The position numbers and the translations under genes are program-made. From Mycobacterium sp. E2733 (lineage in GTDB: Bacteria; Actinomycetota; Actinomycetes; Mycobacteriales; Mycobacteriaceae): a DNA stretch of 64,000 nt. The notes beneath the pieces were generated by a model. The model was not told the DNA's origin. It worked only from the letters and a program-made list of their open reading frames with translations, and made no database searches. The DNA is taken from the NCBI RefSeq assembly GCF_001667585.1, contig NZ_LZJZ01000122.1:1-64000 (forward strand), in the 5' to 3' direction. Below, piece by piece: positions 53,750 through 62,387 of the stretch (positions are counted from its first letter, which is position 1; the number at the start of each line of letters is the position of its first letter).

Positions 53750-53825
53750 GGATGAACACATTAGAGATGCGGCGGAAACGAAACGTTTACAGGCCGTGAG
53801 AAACGACACACCCGATAACGATCAG

Positions 53826-53851
53826 GGAACAACGCGAAAACCCCATACGTC
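53826..53851 (+). promoter_or_regulatory. Possible ECF sigma (SigE/SigH-type) promoter
   Basis: GGAAC at 53826-53830 and CGTC at 53848-53851 are 17 bases apart, close to the SigE/SigH pattern of GGAAC and CGTT. It lies 35 bases upstream of the DUF7455-like gene. Confidence 0.35.
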
Positions 53852-53885
53852 TGAGAGAGTGAAAGAAAGCAAGAACGGAGAAGCC

Positions 53886-54071
53886 ATGAATGCAACTCTG
53901 ACCAGTCCCGAGCTAACCCGTGCGGACCGCTGCGATCGCTGCGGTGCCGCTGCTCGAGTCCGTGCGAAGCTGCCTTCCGGAGCTGAGCTTCTCTTCTGCC
54001 AGCATCACGCCAACGAGCACGAGGCGAAACTGACCGAGTTGTCCGCCGTCCTGGAGGTCAGCGGAAGCTAG
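53886..54071 (+). CDS. DUF7455-like small zinc-binding protein
   Basis: This 61-residue protein is a known actinobacterial type found near sigA and sigB: LTRADRCDRCGAAARVRAKL, then LLFCQHHANEHE. The Cys pair in CDRC and the CQHH segment are a likely zinc site. ATG 53886 follows GGAGAAGCC. In some mycobacterial annotations the opposite strand is called here instead; the composition and the ribosome binding site favour this strand. Function unknown. Confidence 0.82.
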   Translation: MNATLTSPELTRADRCDRCGAAARVRAKLPSGAELLFCQHHANEHEAKLTELSAVLEVSGS

Positions 54072-54136
54072 GTCCGCCGAACTCACCCACCGCCAATGTG
54101 GGCCAGTGGGGCAGTCTTCGGTAATGCTGGACGGGT

Positions 54137-55132
54137 ATGAGCGATCAAGTCGCAAAGCCGTCGCGCCATCACGTCTGGCGACTCAGTCTGAGGACTCTGA
54201 CGAAAAGCTGGGACGATTCCATCTTTTCCGAGTCCGCGCAGGCGGGCTTCTGGTCGGCCCTGTCGCTGCCGCCACTGCTGTTGGGAATGCTGGGTAGCCT
54301 GGCCTACGTGGCGCCGCTGTTCGGGCCCGACACGTTGACGGCGGTCGAGAAGAGCATCACCTCCGCGATCCGCAGCTTCTTCTCGCCCAGCGTCGTCAAC
54401 GAGATCATCGAGCCGACCATCCGTGACGTCACCGCCAATGCGCGTGGCGAGGTGGTGTCGGTCGGCTTCCTGATCTCGATGTGGGCGGGATCGTCGGCAA
54501 TCTCGGCCTACGTCGATGCCGTGGTGGAGGCGCACGACCAGACTCCGCTGCGGCACCCCGTGCGACAGCGACTCTTCGCCCTGTTCCTCTACGTGGTGAT
54601 GCTGGTGTTCGTGGTGGGAGCGGCGCCGGTGTTGGTGGTGGGTCCGCGCAAGGTGAGCGAACACATCCCCTACGACCTGGCCAACGTCCTGCGCTACGGC
54701 TACTACCCGGCGCTGATCCTCGGCCTGCTGGTCGGGGTGGTCATCCTGTACCGGGTGGCGCTGCCCGAACCCCTCCCGACGCACCGGCTGGTCTTCGGCG
54801 CCGTGCTCGCCACGGCCGTCTTCCTGATCGCCACGCTGGGCCTCCGGGTCTACCTGCGCTGGATCACCAGCACCGGCTACACCTACGGGGCGCTGGCCAC
54901 ACCAATCGCGTTCCTGCTGTTTGCGTTCTTCGGCGGCTTCGCGGTCATGCTCGGCGCCGAACTCAACGCCTCGATCCAGGAGGAGTTCCCGGCCCCGAAG
55001 ACGCACGCCCACCGGCTGCGCAAGTGGCTGGAATCCCGCGTGCCGGTGCTGAGGGGTCCGACGGGTTCGGCACCGGAGCCGGCGCCCGCCGATAACGCGA
55101 CGCTGACGGCTGAGCCGTCGCGGCTGACCTAG
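54137..55132 (+). CDS. YihY/BrkB-like integral membrane protein, Rv2707-like
   Basis: This 331-residue inner-membrane protein of the YihY/UPF0761 family has about six helices from residue 38 to 290. Motifs include NEIIEPTIRDVTANARG, GYYPALILGLLVG and the family signature TYGALATPIAFLLFAFF near residue 255. The C-terminus is a soluble tail. ATG 54137 is the start. It overlaps the convergent DUF3039 gene by four bases. The transport or envelope role is unproven. Confidence 0.9.
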   Translation: MSDQVAKPSRHHVWRLSLRTLTKSWDDSIFSESAQAGFWSALSLPPLLLGMLGSLAYVAPLFGPDTLTAVEKSITSAIRSFFSPSVVNEIIEPTIRDVTANARGEVVSVGFLISMWAGSSAISAYVDAVVEAHDQTPLRHPVRQRLFALFLYVVMLVFVVGAAPVLVVGPRKVSEHIPYDLANVLRYGYYPALILGLLVGVVILYRVALPEPLPTHRLVFGAVLATAVFLIATLGLRVYLRWITSTGYTYGALATPIAFLLFAFFGGFAVMLGAELNASIQEEFPAPKTHAHRLRKWLESRVPVLRGPTGSAPEPAPADNATLTAEPSRLT

Positions 55133-55377
55133 TCCTTCTTCATCCGGTCGTAGATCTGCTTGCAATCCGGGCAGACCGGCGAGCCCGGCTTGGCCGCCTT
55201 GGTGACGGGAAAGACCTCCCCGCACAACGCCACCACGTGGTTGCCCATGACCGCGCTCTCGGCGATCTTGTCCTTCTTGACGTAGTGGAAGTACTTCGGC
55301 GTATCGCTGCCCGTCCCGTCGTCGACGCGTTCGTCGGTCTCGGTGCGCTCGATCGTCTGGGTCTCCATACGTGACAT
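55129..55377 (-). CDS. DUF3039 family protein, Rv2708c-like
   Basis: This 82-residue protein belongs to DUF3039, with FHYVKKDKIAESAVMG, VVALCGEVF and PVCPDCKQIYD. The Cys of LCG and the CPDC pair could bind zinc with His. ATG 55377 gives the length I recall for Rv2708c; ATG 55368 is an alternative. Function unknown. Confidence 0.88.
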   Translation of the reverse strand: MSRMETQTIERTETDERVDDGTGSDTPKYFHYVKKDKIAESAVMGNHVVALCGEVFPVTKAAKPGSPVCPDCKQIYDRMKKD

Positions 55378-55431
55378 TGTGCCCCGTAACTCGCTCCTGC
55401 CGGAATCGGTCGGGTGTGGGAGAGTGGAGAA

Positions 55432-55827
55432 ATGAAGCGCGAATCCGATCTGGGGTTCGACGATGAGGGCCGGCCGGTGCTCATCACCGCCGCAGCACCC
55501 TCCTACGAAGAGCAGCACCGCGCGCGGGTCCGGAAATACTTGACGCTGATGGGGTTCCGGATCCCGGCGCTGATCCTGGCCGCGCTGGCGTACGGCGCCT
55601 GGCACAACGGTCTGATCTCACTCGCGATCGTGGCCGTGTCGATCCCACTGCCGTGGATGGCGGTCCTGATCGCCAACGACCGGCCACCACGCCGCTCCGA
55701 CGAACCGCGGCGGTTCGACGATGCCCGGCGGCGAACGCCGCTGTTCCCGAGTGCCGAGCGGCCAGCGATCGAACCGCCCCGCCAACCGCACTCGAGCTGG
55801 CCCACCGGCCCGCAGGGCTGGGAATAG
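55432..55827 (+). CDS. DUF3099 family membrane protein, Rv2709-like
   Basis: This 131-residue protein belongs to DUF3099. A short N-terminal segment (PVLITAAAPSYEEQ) is followed by two membrane helices (about residues 43-83) and a Pro/Arg-rich soluble tail that ends in WPTGPQGWE. ATG 55432 is the start. It lies 138 bp upstream of sigB. Function unknown. Confidence 0.87.
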   Translation: MKRESDLGFDDEGRPVLITAAAPSYEEQHRARVRKYLTLMGFRIPALILAALAYGAWHNGLISLAIVAVSIPLPWMAVLIANDRPPRRSDEPRRFDDARRRTPLFPSAERPAIEPPRQPHSSWPTGPQGWE

Positions 55828-55902
55828 TCCGCACTTCTCAGGACATTCTCAGGTCGACGCCACATTTCTGCACGTCAAGACGTGTGAGGTGACAAAGGGC
55901 TG

Positions 55903-55928
55903 GGAACTCTCAGGGCTGATGCGTCGTT
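55903..55928 (+). promoter_or_regulatory. sigB: SigE/SigH-type promoter of sigB
   Basis: GGAAC at 55903-55907 and CGTT at 55925-55928 are separated by 17 bases, an exact fit to the SigE/SigH consensus. Transcription would start near 55935, about 30 bases before the sigB ATG. sigB is known to be under SigE and SigH control in M. tuberculosis. Confidence 0.72.
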
Positions 55929-55965
55929 GAACTTGACGACAGTACAAGCCGAACGGGAGGTCGCT

Positions 55966-56925
55966 ATGGCGAACGCCAGCACGAGCAGATTTGATGGCGA
56001 TCTGGATGCTCAAAGCCCCGCCGCGGACCTCGTGCGCGTATATCTCAATGGCATCGGTAAGACGGCGCTGCTGAACGCGGCGGGCGAGGTTGAACTGGCC
56101 AAGCGCATCGAGGCTGGGCTCTATGCCGAGCATCTGCTCGAAACTCGTAAGCGCCTCGGCGAGAGCCGCCGACGCGACCTCGAGGCCGTCGCGCGTGATG
56201 GACAGGCCGCGCGGCGTCACCTGCTGGAAGCCAACCTGCGCCTGGTGGTCTCGCTGGCCAAGCGCTACACGGGTCGCGGGATGCCGCTGCTGGACCTGAT
56301 CCAGGAGGGCAACCTGGGCTTGATCCGCGCGATGGAGAAGTTCGACTACACAAAGGGATTCAAGTTCTCCACCTATGCGACGTGGTGGATCCGCCAGGCC
56401 ATCACCCGTGGCATGGCCGACCAGAGCCGCACCATCCGCCTGCCGGTGCACCTGGTCGAGCAGGTCAACAAGCTGGCGCGGATCAAGCGGGAGATGCACC
56501 AGAACCTGGGCCGCGAGGCCACCGACGAGGAACTCGCGGCCGAGTCCGGCATCCCGGTCGAGAAGATCAACGACCTGCTCGAGCACAGCCGCGACCCGGT
56601 AAGCCTGGACATGCCGGTCGGCTCCGAAGAAGAGGCCCCGCTGGGCGATTTCATCGAGGACGCCGAGGCGATGTCCGCCGAGAACGCGGTGATCGCCGAG
56701 CTGCTGCACACCGACATCCGCAGCGTGCTCGCCACTCTCGACGAGCGCGAGCACCAGGTGATCCGGCTGCGCTTCGGCCTGGACGACGGCCAGCCACGCA
56801 CCCTCGATCAGATCGGCAAGCTGTTCGGCCTCTCGCGCGAGCGGGTCCGGCAGATCGAGCGGGACGTAATGTCCAAACTCCGCCACGGCGAGCGCGCCGA
56901 CCGGCTACGGTCGTACGCAAGCTAA
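55966..56925 (+). CDS. sigB: Primary-like sigma factor SigB
   Basis: This 319-residue group 2 sigma factor has regions 1.2, 2, 3 and 4 nearly identical in motif to SigA (DLIQEGNLGLIRAMEKFDY, TWWIRQAI, RERVRQIERDVMSKL) but lacks the long acidic N-terminus. It serves general stress and stationary-phase transcription. ATG 55966 has GGGAGG five bases upstream; longer frames are not needed. A SigE/SigH-type promoter precedes it and a strong hairpin follows. Confidence 0.97.
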   Translation: MANASTSRFDGDLDAQSPAADLVRVYLNGIGKTALLNAAGEVELAKRIEAGLYAEHLLETRKRLGESRRRDLEAVARDGQAARRHLLEANLRLVVSLAKRYTGRGMPLLDLIQEGNLGLIRAMEKFDYTKGFKFSTYATWWIRQAITRGMADQSRTIRLPVHLVEQVNKLARIKREMHQNLGREATDEELAAESGIPVEKINDLLEHSRDPVSLDMPVGSEEEAPLGDFIEDAEAMSAENAVIAELLHTDIRSVLATLDEREHQVIRLRFGLDDGQPRTLDQIGKLFGLSRERVRQIERDVMSKLRHGERADRLRSYAS

Positions 56926-56949
56926 GGACCCCCAGCTAGGTAGCAGACG

Positions 56950-56979
56950 GTATGCCCGCCGCGCACGCGGCGGGCATAC
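56950..56979 (+). terminator. Terminator hairpin after sigB
   Basis: A perfect inverted repeat with 14-base arms (GTATGCCCGCCGCG and its complement) around a CA centre begins 24 bases after the sigB stop and is followed by TGCTTGT. This is the strongest hairpin seen at a gene end in the window. Confidence 0.8.
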
Positions 56980-57051
56980 TGCTTGTCGGGCCAACGTTGC
57001 ACCCATTCGCGCAGCTGGCCAAGTAGACTCGGCGTCGATGGAAGGTGCTGA

Positions 57052-57741
57052 ATGAACGACCTGGTTGACACCACCGAGATGTACTTGCGGACCATCTACG
57101 ACCTGGAAGAAGAGGGCGTGACCCCGCTGCGTGCGCGCATCGCCGAGCGCCTCGACCAGAGCGGGCCGACCGTCAGCCAAACCGTATCCCGTATGGAGCG
57201 TGACGGGCTGCTCCACGTCGCCGGCGACCGCCACCTCGAGCTCACCGACAAGGGCCGGGCGCTCGCCATCTCCGTCATGCGCAAGCACCGTCTCGCCGAG
57301 CGATTGCTCGTCGACGTCATCGGGGTGCCCTGGGAGGAAGTGCACGCCGAGGCATGCCGGTGGGAGCACGTGATGAGCGAGGACGTCGAGCGGCGGCTGG
57401 TGAAGGTGCTCAACCACCCGACCACCTCCCCCTTTGGCAACCCGATCCCGGGGCTGTTGGACCTGGGCGTCGGCCCCGACTCCGGCGCCGACGACGCCAA
57501 CCTCGTCCGGCTGACCGAGTTGCCGCCCGGCTCGCCGGTGGCGGTGGTCGTCCGCCAACTGACCGAGCACGTGCAAGGTGACATCGACCTGATCACCCGC
57601 CTGAAGGACGCCGGCGTCGTGCCCAACGCCCGGGTGACGGTCGAGACGGGGCCCGCCGGTGTCACCATCGTCATCCCAGGCCACGAGAACGTCACCCTGC
57701 CGCACGAGATGGCGCACGCCGTCAAGGTCGAGAAGGTCTGA
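57052..57741 (+). CDS. ideR: Iron-dependent repressor IdeR
   Basis: This 229-residue DtxR-family regulator binds Fe2+ and then represses siderophore genes and activates iron storage genes. The winged helix spans residues 1-73. Metal ligands appear at their known places: Met10, Cys102, Glu105 and His106 in site 2, and His79, Glu83 and His98 in the ancillary site. The SH3-like domain follows a Pro-rich linker (residues 140-229). ATG 57052 is preceded by GGAAGG. No iron box was seen in the window. Confidence 0.97.
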   Translation: MNDLVDTTEMYLRTIYDLEEEGVTPLRARIAERLDQSGPTVSQTVSRMERDGLLHVAGDRHLELTDKGRALAISVMRKHRLAERLLVDVIGVPWEEVHAEACRWEHVMSEDVERRLVKVLNHPTTSPFGNPIPGLLDLGVGPDSGADDANLVRLTELPPGSPVAVVVRQLTEHVQGDIDLITRLKDAGVVPNARVTVETGPAGVTIVIPGHENVTLPHEMAHAVKVEKV

Positions 57742-57749
57742 CCCTCGGG

Positions 57750-58808
57750 CTAGCACGCCCGGCGCCCCGAGGGCCGTCGCGGCGGTAACCGCACACCCAG
57801 CTCTTTGGCCAGCCGGTAGCCGGTAAGCGCCAGTTCTCGGATGTCCTCGGGCCGTAGCCCCGACTGCAAGGCCGTGTCCAGCATGCCCGCCATCCGATGC
57901 CCGGGCTCGCAGCGCAGCGCGGCCTCCAGCGATACCCCGGCCAGGGGCCCGTCGCCCCGGACGTAGGCGCTGAACGCAAGCAACACCAGCGCCTCCACCC
58001 GCCAGGGCGGGGGCAGGGTGCGAGCCAGCAGCGCCCACAACGACTCGGCCTCGTCGCTCTTCTCGCCGACCGCTAGGGCGTAGAGGATGTCGCGCACCTG
58101 CGCGTCGCTGAGGGCACAGCCCAGCTTCGCCAGCTGGGCCGCGGTCAGTGTATGGCCGGCGGCCACACGGGATGCGGTCGCCAGCGCGTGCTTCACGTCG
58201 GCGCGGGCGCAGCGAGCCGGATCGGCGCGGTGGGAGGCGCCGCGCCTGGTCTCCTGCCGGTCGATCACGGCGGTCAACTCGGCGCTGCGCGCAGTGTCCT
58301 CGACAGCGACGACGGCCTGCAGGTCGGCGCGGCGCGCGTACAGCCGCCTGCCGTCGAGCACCGCCGCGGCCGCCAGCGGCGACGCCGACGGATCGTCGAC
58401 GAGGCCGCTCGAACCGCAACCGTCCACGCACTGCCAGCGCCCGCCGAGGGCGACCCGGTCCACCACGTGCGCCGCCCACAGCTCGATACCGTGCCCGGAC
58501 AACGACTTTGCGAGCGCGTCGCACACCAGCCGGTGATCCTCGTTGCAGGACGGGCAGTGCGCCCCCTCCGCGTCGACGATCACCGCGATTGCGGCGTCGG
58601 GCCGGGCCGCGGCGGCGACCTCCGCGAGGCGTCCGACCCGCGCGGCGAGCTCGTCGGAAAGGTCGACCCGCATCACCGCTCCCAGGTCGCCACCATCCAA
58701 AGACACCAAAACCAATGAATTTTCGGGAACGAAGCCGAGGACGGCCGGCAGCGCGGCGATGAGGGCGCCGGGTCGGTTCAGCTTGAAGTCAGGTCGATGC
58801 GTCGTCAT
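57750..58808 (-). CDS. DUF4192 family protein, Rv2712c-like
   Basis: This 352-residue soluble protein belongs to actinobacterial DUF4192. It begins RPGALIAALPAVLGFVPENSLVLV, a conserved family start, and has HCPSCNEDHR with Cys/His that could bind metal. The C-terminal half is helical, with repeats like GDGPLAGVSLEAALRCEPGH that recall TPR motifs. It is convergent with ideR and divergent from sthA. Function unknown. Confidence 0.87.
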   Translation of the reverse strand: MTTHRPDFKLNRPGALIAALPAVLGFVPENSLVLVSLDGGDLGAVMRVDLSDELAARVGRLAEVAAAARPDAAIAVIVDAEGAHCPSCNEDHRLVCDALAKSLSGHGIELWAAHVVDRVALGGRWQCVDGCGSSGLVDDPSASPLAAAAVLDGRRLYARRADLQAVVAVEDTARSAELTAVIDRQETRRGASHRADPARCARADVKHALATASRVAAGHTLTAAQLAKLGCALSDAQVRDILYALAVGEKSDEAESLWALLARTLPPPWRVEALVLLAFSAYVRGDGPLAGVSLEAALRCEPGHRMAGMLDTALQSGLRPEDIRELALTGYRLAKELGVRLPPRRPSGRRAC

Positions 58809-58919
58809 GGGCACCACGCTGACGGGCCCCACCGTCGGTCGGTGCTCGGGACAACGGATGGAATCCCGCGCCTGTGAATGAACCGGGCACTGTGAGTTCT
58901 GCTGATCTACTGTTAGCCC

Positions 58920-60335
58920 ATGAGTTCGGCGCAAGAGTACGACATGGTGGTCATCGGTTCGGGGCCCGGCGGCCAGAAGGCCGCCATCGCCTCGGCCAAG
59001 CTCGGCAAGTCGGTTGCGGTCGTCGAACGCGGCCAGATGCTCGGTGGGGTGTGCGTGCAGACTGGCACCATCCCGTCAAAGACGTTGCGCGAGGCCGTCC
59101 TTTACCTCACCGGGATGAGCCAACGCGAACTCTACGGCGCGAGCTATCGCGTCAAAGAGAAGATCACCCCGGCCGACCTGCTGGCCCGCACCCAACACGT
59201 GATCGGCAAGGAAGTCGACGTGGTGCGCAACCAGCTGATGCGCAACCGCATCGACCTGTTGCTGGGCCACGGCCGTTTCGTCGACGCGCACACCATCGAG
59301 GTCGAAGACCCGTCCCGCCGCGAAAAGGTAACCATCTCCGGCAAATACATCGTCATCGCCACCGGCACCCGGCCCGCGCGGCCGTCCGGCGTCGAGTTCG
59401 ACGAGGAGCGGGTGCTCGACTCCGACGGGATCCTCGACCTCAAATCGCTGCCCGCCTCGATGGTGGTGGTCGGCGCCGGCGTCATCGGCATCGAATACGC
59501 CTCGATGTTCGCCGCCCTGGGCACCAAGGTCACCGTCGTGGAGAAGCGGAGCGACATGCTGGACTTCTGCGACCCCGAGGTCGTGGAGGCGCTGAAGTTC
59601 CACCTGCGCGACCTGGCGGTGACGTTCCGGTTCGGAGAGGAAGTGACCGCGGTCGACGTCGGCTCGGCGGGCACCGTCACCACCTTGGCCAGCGGCAAGC
59701 AGATCCCCGCCGAGACGGTGATGTATTCCGCCGGGCGGCAGGGCCAGACCGACCACCTCGACCTGCACAACGCCGAGCTGGAGGCCGACAACCGCGGCCG
59801 CATCTTCGTCGACGACTTCTTCCAGACCAAGGTGCCGCACATCTACGCCGTCGGCGACGTGATCGGCTTCCCCGCGCTGGCGGCGACCTCCATGGAACAG
59901 GGCCGGCTGGCGGCCTACCACGCCTTCGGGGAGCCGACCGACGGCATCACCGAACTGCAGCCGATCGGCATCTACTCCATCCCCGAGGTCTCCTACGTGG
60001 GCGCCACCGAGGTCGAGCTGACGAAGAACGCGATCCCCTACGAGGTCGGTGTGGCCAGGTACCGGGAACTGGCGCGCGGCCAGATAGCCGGCGACTCCTA
60101 CGGCATGCTCAAGCTGCTGGTGTCCACCGACGATCTCAAGCTGCTGGGCGTGCACATCTTCGGCACCAGCGCCACCGAGATGGTGCATATCGGGCAGGCC
60201 GTCATGGGCTGCGGCGGAACCGTCGAATACCTGGTGGACGCCGTGTTCAACTACCCGACTTTTTCCGAGGCCTACAAGGTCGCCGCGCTCGACGTGATGA
60301 ACAAAGTGCGCGCGCTCAACCAGTTCCGCCGCTAA
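58920..60335 (+). CDS. sthA: Soluble pyridine nucleotide transhydrogenase
   Basis: This 471-residue flavoprotein exchanges reducing equivalents between NADPH and NAD+. FAD motif VIGSGPGGQKAAI lies at the start and a NAD(P) motif VVGAGVIGIEYASMF near residue 185. The redox disulfide of related lipoamide dehydrogenases is absent: the segment reads GVCVQTGTIPSK, with Thr where the second Cys would be, as in E. coli SthA. YAVGDVIGFPALA binds FAD. The dimer domain closes the protein. Confidence 0.95.
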   Translation: MSSAQEYDMVVIGSGPGGQKAAIASAKLGKSVAVVERGQMLGGVCVQTGTIPSKTLREAVLYLTGMSQRELYGASYRVKEKITPADLLARTQHVIGKEVDVVRNQLMRNRIDLLLGHGRFVDAHTIEVEDPSRREKVTISGKYIVIATGTRPARPSGVEFDEERVLDSDGILDLKSLPASMVVVGAGVIGIEYASMFAALGTKVTVVEKRSDMLDFCDPEVVEALKFHLRDLAVTFRFGEEVTAVDVGSAGTVTTLASGKQIPAETVMYSAGRQGQTDHLDLHNAELEADNRGRIFVDDFFQTKVPHIYAVGDVIGFPALAATSMEQGRLAAYHAFGEPTDGITELQPIGIYSIPEVSYVGATEVELTKNAIPYEVGVARYRELARGQIAGDSYGMLKLLVSTDDLKLLGVHIFGTSATEMVHIGQAVMGCGGTVEYLVDAVFNYPTFSEAYKVAALDVMNKVRALNQFRR

Positions 60336-61171
60336 CAGCTGTCGTCGAGCTCCCCGGGAACCGGGTCGCCGGGGCCGCCGGCGTCCGCGCGGGCCAGCAG
60401 CTGCGCGGTATGCGCGTCGAACGGTGCCGAGTAGGACACGTTCGCGGCGCACCCGCCGCGCTCGAAACCACCGATCACCCCGGTCAGCGTGGTGCCGCTG
60501 ACCCAGGGCGCGCCGCTGGTGCCGTCCACCAGCCCCTCGCACGGGAACGAGGGAAAGCCGGCCTCGGTCAACGACGTGCTGGCCTGACACCCGATCGGCG
60601 CGCCACCGACGCCGGCCGGGTAGCCCATCACGGTGACGTGACTTCCCGGCGGCGGCGTCGTGCCCAGCGTCAGCGCCAGGCCGGCGTGCGACTCGACCGA
60701 AACCCCGGCGTCGTTGCTCAGCCGTGCGACCGCGTAGTCGGCGTTGGGATCCTTGCTGGCGGTCCAGCGGGGGTCGAGGTAGACGGCGTCCGCCTTCCAC
60801 ACATCGGCCGGCGCGGGGGGCGCGTCGCCGACGAAACCCGGCACGAAGGTGATCTTGGAGGCGCCGGCCAGGCAGTGCGCCGCGGTCATCATCAGGTTGC
60901 CGCCCGCGGAATGCACCACCGAGCCCGTGCATACGTGCAGCGGACCGCCGTCGATGAAGATGGCGCCGACGCGCTTGTCCGGGTCCACCGGGCCCGCCAC
61001 CGCCTTTTGCTGGGGCTGGCCGAGCCGCTGCACCGGCGCGCTGCTCCGCGGCGGGGCCGCCGGAGGGGCCGACGCACGATCACCCGGCGGCCGCTTGCAC
61101 GACGTCAGTGACGTCGCCACGGCGACCACCAGGCACAGCATCAGGGTCGGTACGCGCATCGGTTTCATCAT
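60332..61171 (-). CDS. Trypsin-like serine protease lipoprotein
   Basis: This 279-residue exported protein has a lipoprotein-type signal (lipobox LTSC at about residue 25). The protease domain has the classical triad: His in MTAAHC, Asp in NADYAVARL and Ser in DGTSGAPW. Two to three disulfides are likely. The start is one of the closely spaced ATG codons at 61171, 61168 or 61159. The stop overlaps sthA by four bases. I do not recall this gene at this place in M. tuberculosis, so it is a likely lineage-specific insertion. Confidence 0.85.
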   Translation of the reverse strand: MMKPMRVPTLMLCLVVAVATSLTSCKRPPGDRASAPPAAPPRSSAPVQRLGQPQQKAVAGPVDPDKRVGAIFIDGGPLHVCTGSVVHSAGGNLMMTAAHCLAGASKITFVPGFVGDAPPAPADVWKADAVYLDPRWTASKDPNADYAVARLSNDAGVSVESHAGLALTLGTTPPPGSHVTVMGYPAGVGGAPIGCQASTSLTEAGFPSFPCEGLVDGTSGAPWVSGTTLTGVIGGFERGGCAANVSYSAPFDAHTAQLLARADAGGPGDPVPGELDDSC

Positions 61172-61369
61172 GCCCGACACCTGCGCAGCGAGCAGATTCC
61201 GACGCGTCGTACGCGTCCCCGCCTCCGGCCAAAACCCACGAGCCACCCCCGACATGTTCGCTTCCGGATTAAACCCGAACTTCACGTCGCTGTTTGATAT
61301 TGGTGCCCACCGATTCGGGGGACACTGGTAGGGCACCCTGGAGAAACCCCCCGAGAGGAGGCGATTCCG

Positions 61370-62344
61370 ATGGCTCACGATGAGGACCCGCAGGAGCAGC
61401 ACTACCAGCCGGGACAGGCCGGCATGTACGAGCTCGAGCTGCCCGCGCCGCAGTTGTCGACGTCGGACGGCCGCGGCCCGGTGCTGGTGCACGCGTTGGA
61501 GGGTTTCTCGGATGCCGGTCACGCGATCCGGCTGGCCTCGTCGCATCTGAAGTCGGCTTTGGACTCCGAGCTGGTCGCGTCCTTCGCGATCGACGAATTG
61601 CTGGATTACCGGTCGCGGCGGCCCCTGATGACCTTCAAGACCGACCACTTCACGAACTACGACGACCCGGAACTGAGCCTGTACGCCTTGCGCGACACCA
61701 TCGGCACCCCGTTCCTGCTGCTCGCCGGAATGGAACCGGACCTGAAGTGGGAGCGCTTCATCACCGCGGTCCGGCTGCTGGCCGAGCGCCTCAACGTGCG
61801 CCAGACCATCGGCCTGGGCACCGTGCCGATGGCGGTTCCGCACACGCGCCCGATCACGATGACCGCGCACTCCAACAACCCCGAGTTGATCGCCGAGTTC
61901 ACGCCTTGGATCGCGGAAATCCAGGTCCCCGGCAGCGCGTCCAATCTGCTGGAATACCGGATGGCCCAGCACGGCCACGAGGTCGTCGGCTACACCGTGC
62001 ACGTGCCGCACTACCTGACGCAGACCGACTACCCGGCGGCCGCCGAGGCGTTGCTCGAGCAAGTGGCCAAGATCGCGTCGCTCGAGCTGCCGCTGACGGC
62101 ATTGACCGAAGCCGCGGCGGTGATCCGAACCAAGATCGACGAGCAGGTCGAGGCGAGCGCGGAGGTTGCTCAAGTGGTGACCGCGCTTGAGCGCCAGTAC
62201 GATGCCTTCATCGACGCTCAGGAGAACAGGTCGTTACTAACTCGCGACGAGGACCTGCCTAGCGGCGACGAGCTTGGCGCAGAGTTTGAGCGGTTCCTCG
62301 CCCAGGAGGCGGAGAAGAAGCGCGGCGACGACGACCAGGCCTGA
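61370..62344 (+). CDS. PAC2 family protein, Rv2714-like
   Basis: This 324-residue cytoplasmic protein belongs to the PAC2 (proteasome assembly chaperone-like) family. Landmarks are LVHALEGFSDAGHA, LLAGMEPDLKWERF and PITMTAHSNNPELI. ATG 61370 has GAGAGGAGGCG. The function of Rv2714 is not established. A link to the mycobacterial proteasome has been suggested by family name only. Confidence 0.9.
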   Translation: MAHDEDPQEQHYQPGQAGMYELELPAPQLSTSDGRGPVLVHALEGFSDAGHAIRLASSHLKSALDSELVASFAIDELLDYRSRRPLMTFKTDHFTNYDDPELSLYALRDTIGTPFLLLAGMEPDLKWERFITAVRLLAERLNVRQTIGLGTVPMAVPHTRPITMTAHSNNPELIAEFTPWIAEIQVPGSASNLLEYRMAQHGHEVVGYTVHVPHYLTQTDYPAAAEALLEQVAKIASLELPLTALTEAAAVIRTKIDEQVEASAEVAQVVTALERQYDAFIDAQENRSLLTRDEDLPSGDELGAEFERFLAQEAEKKRGDDDQA

Positions 62345-62387
62345 CCTTTCCGCCCGGCCTCGCCCGGCCCGACACCAAGGTGGCGAC

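Noticed and set aside
53913..54155. Minus-strand frame opposite the DUF7455-like gene
   Set aside because: A frame at this site may have been annotated in M. tuberculosis, but the plus-strand protein has CDRC and CQHH motifs and a good ribosome binding site.
61172..62173. Minus-strand extension of the serine protease gene
   Set aside because: It lies opposite the PAC2 gene and lacks a fitting leader; the lipoprotein signal starts near 61171.
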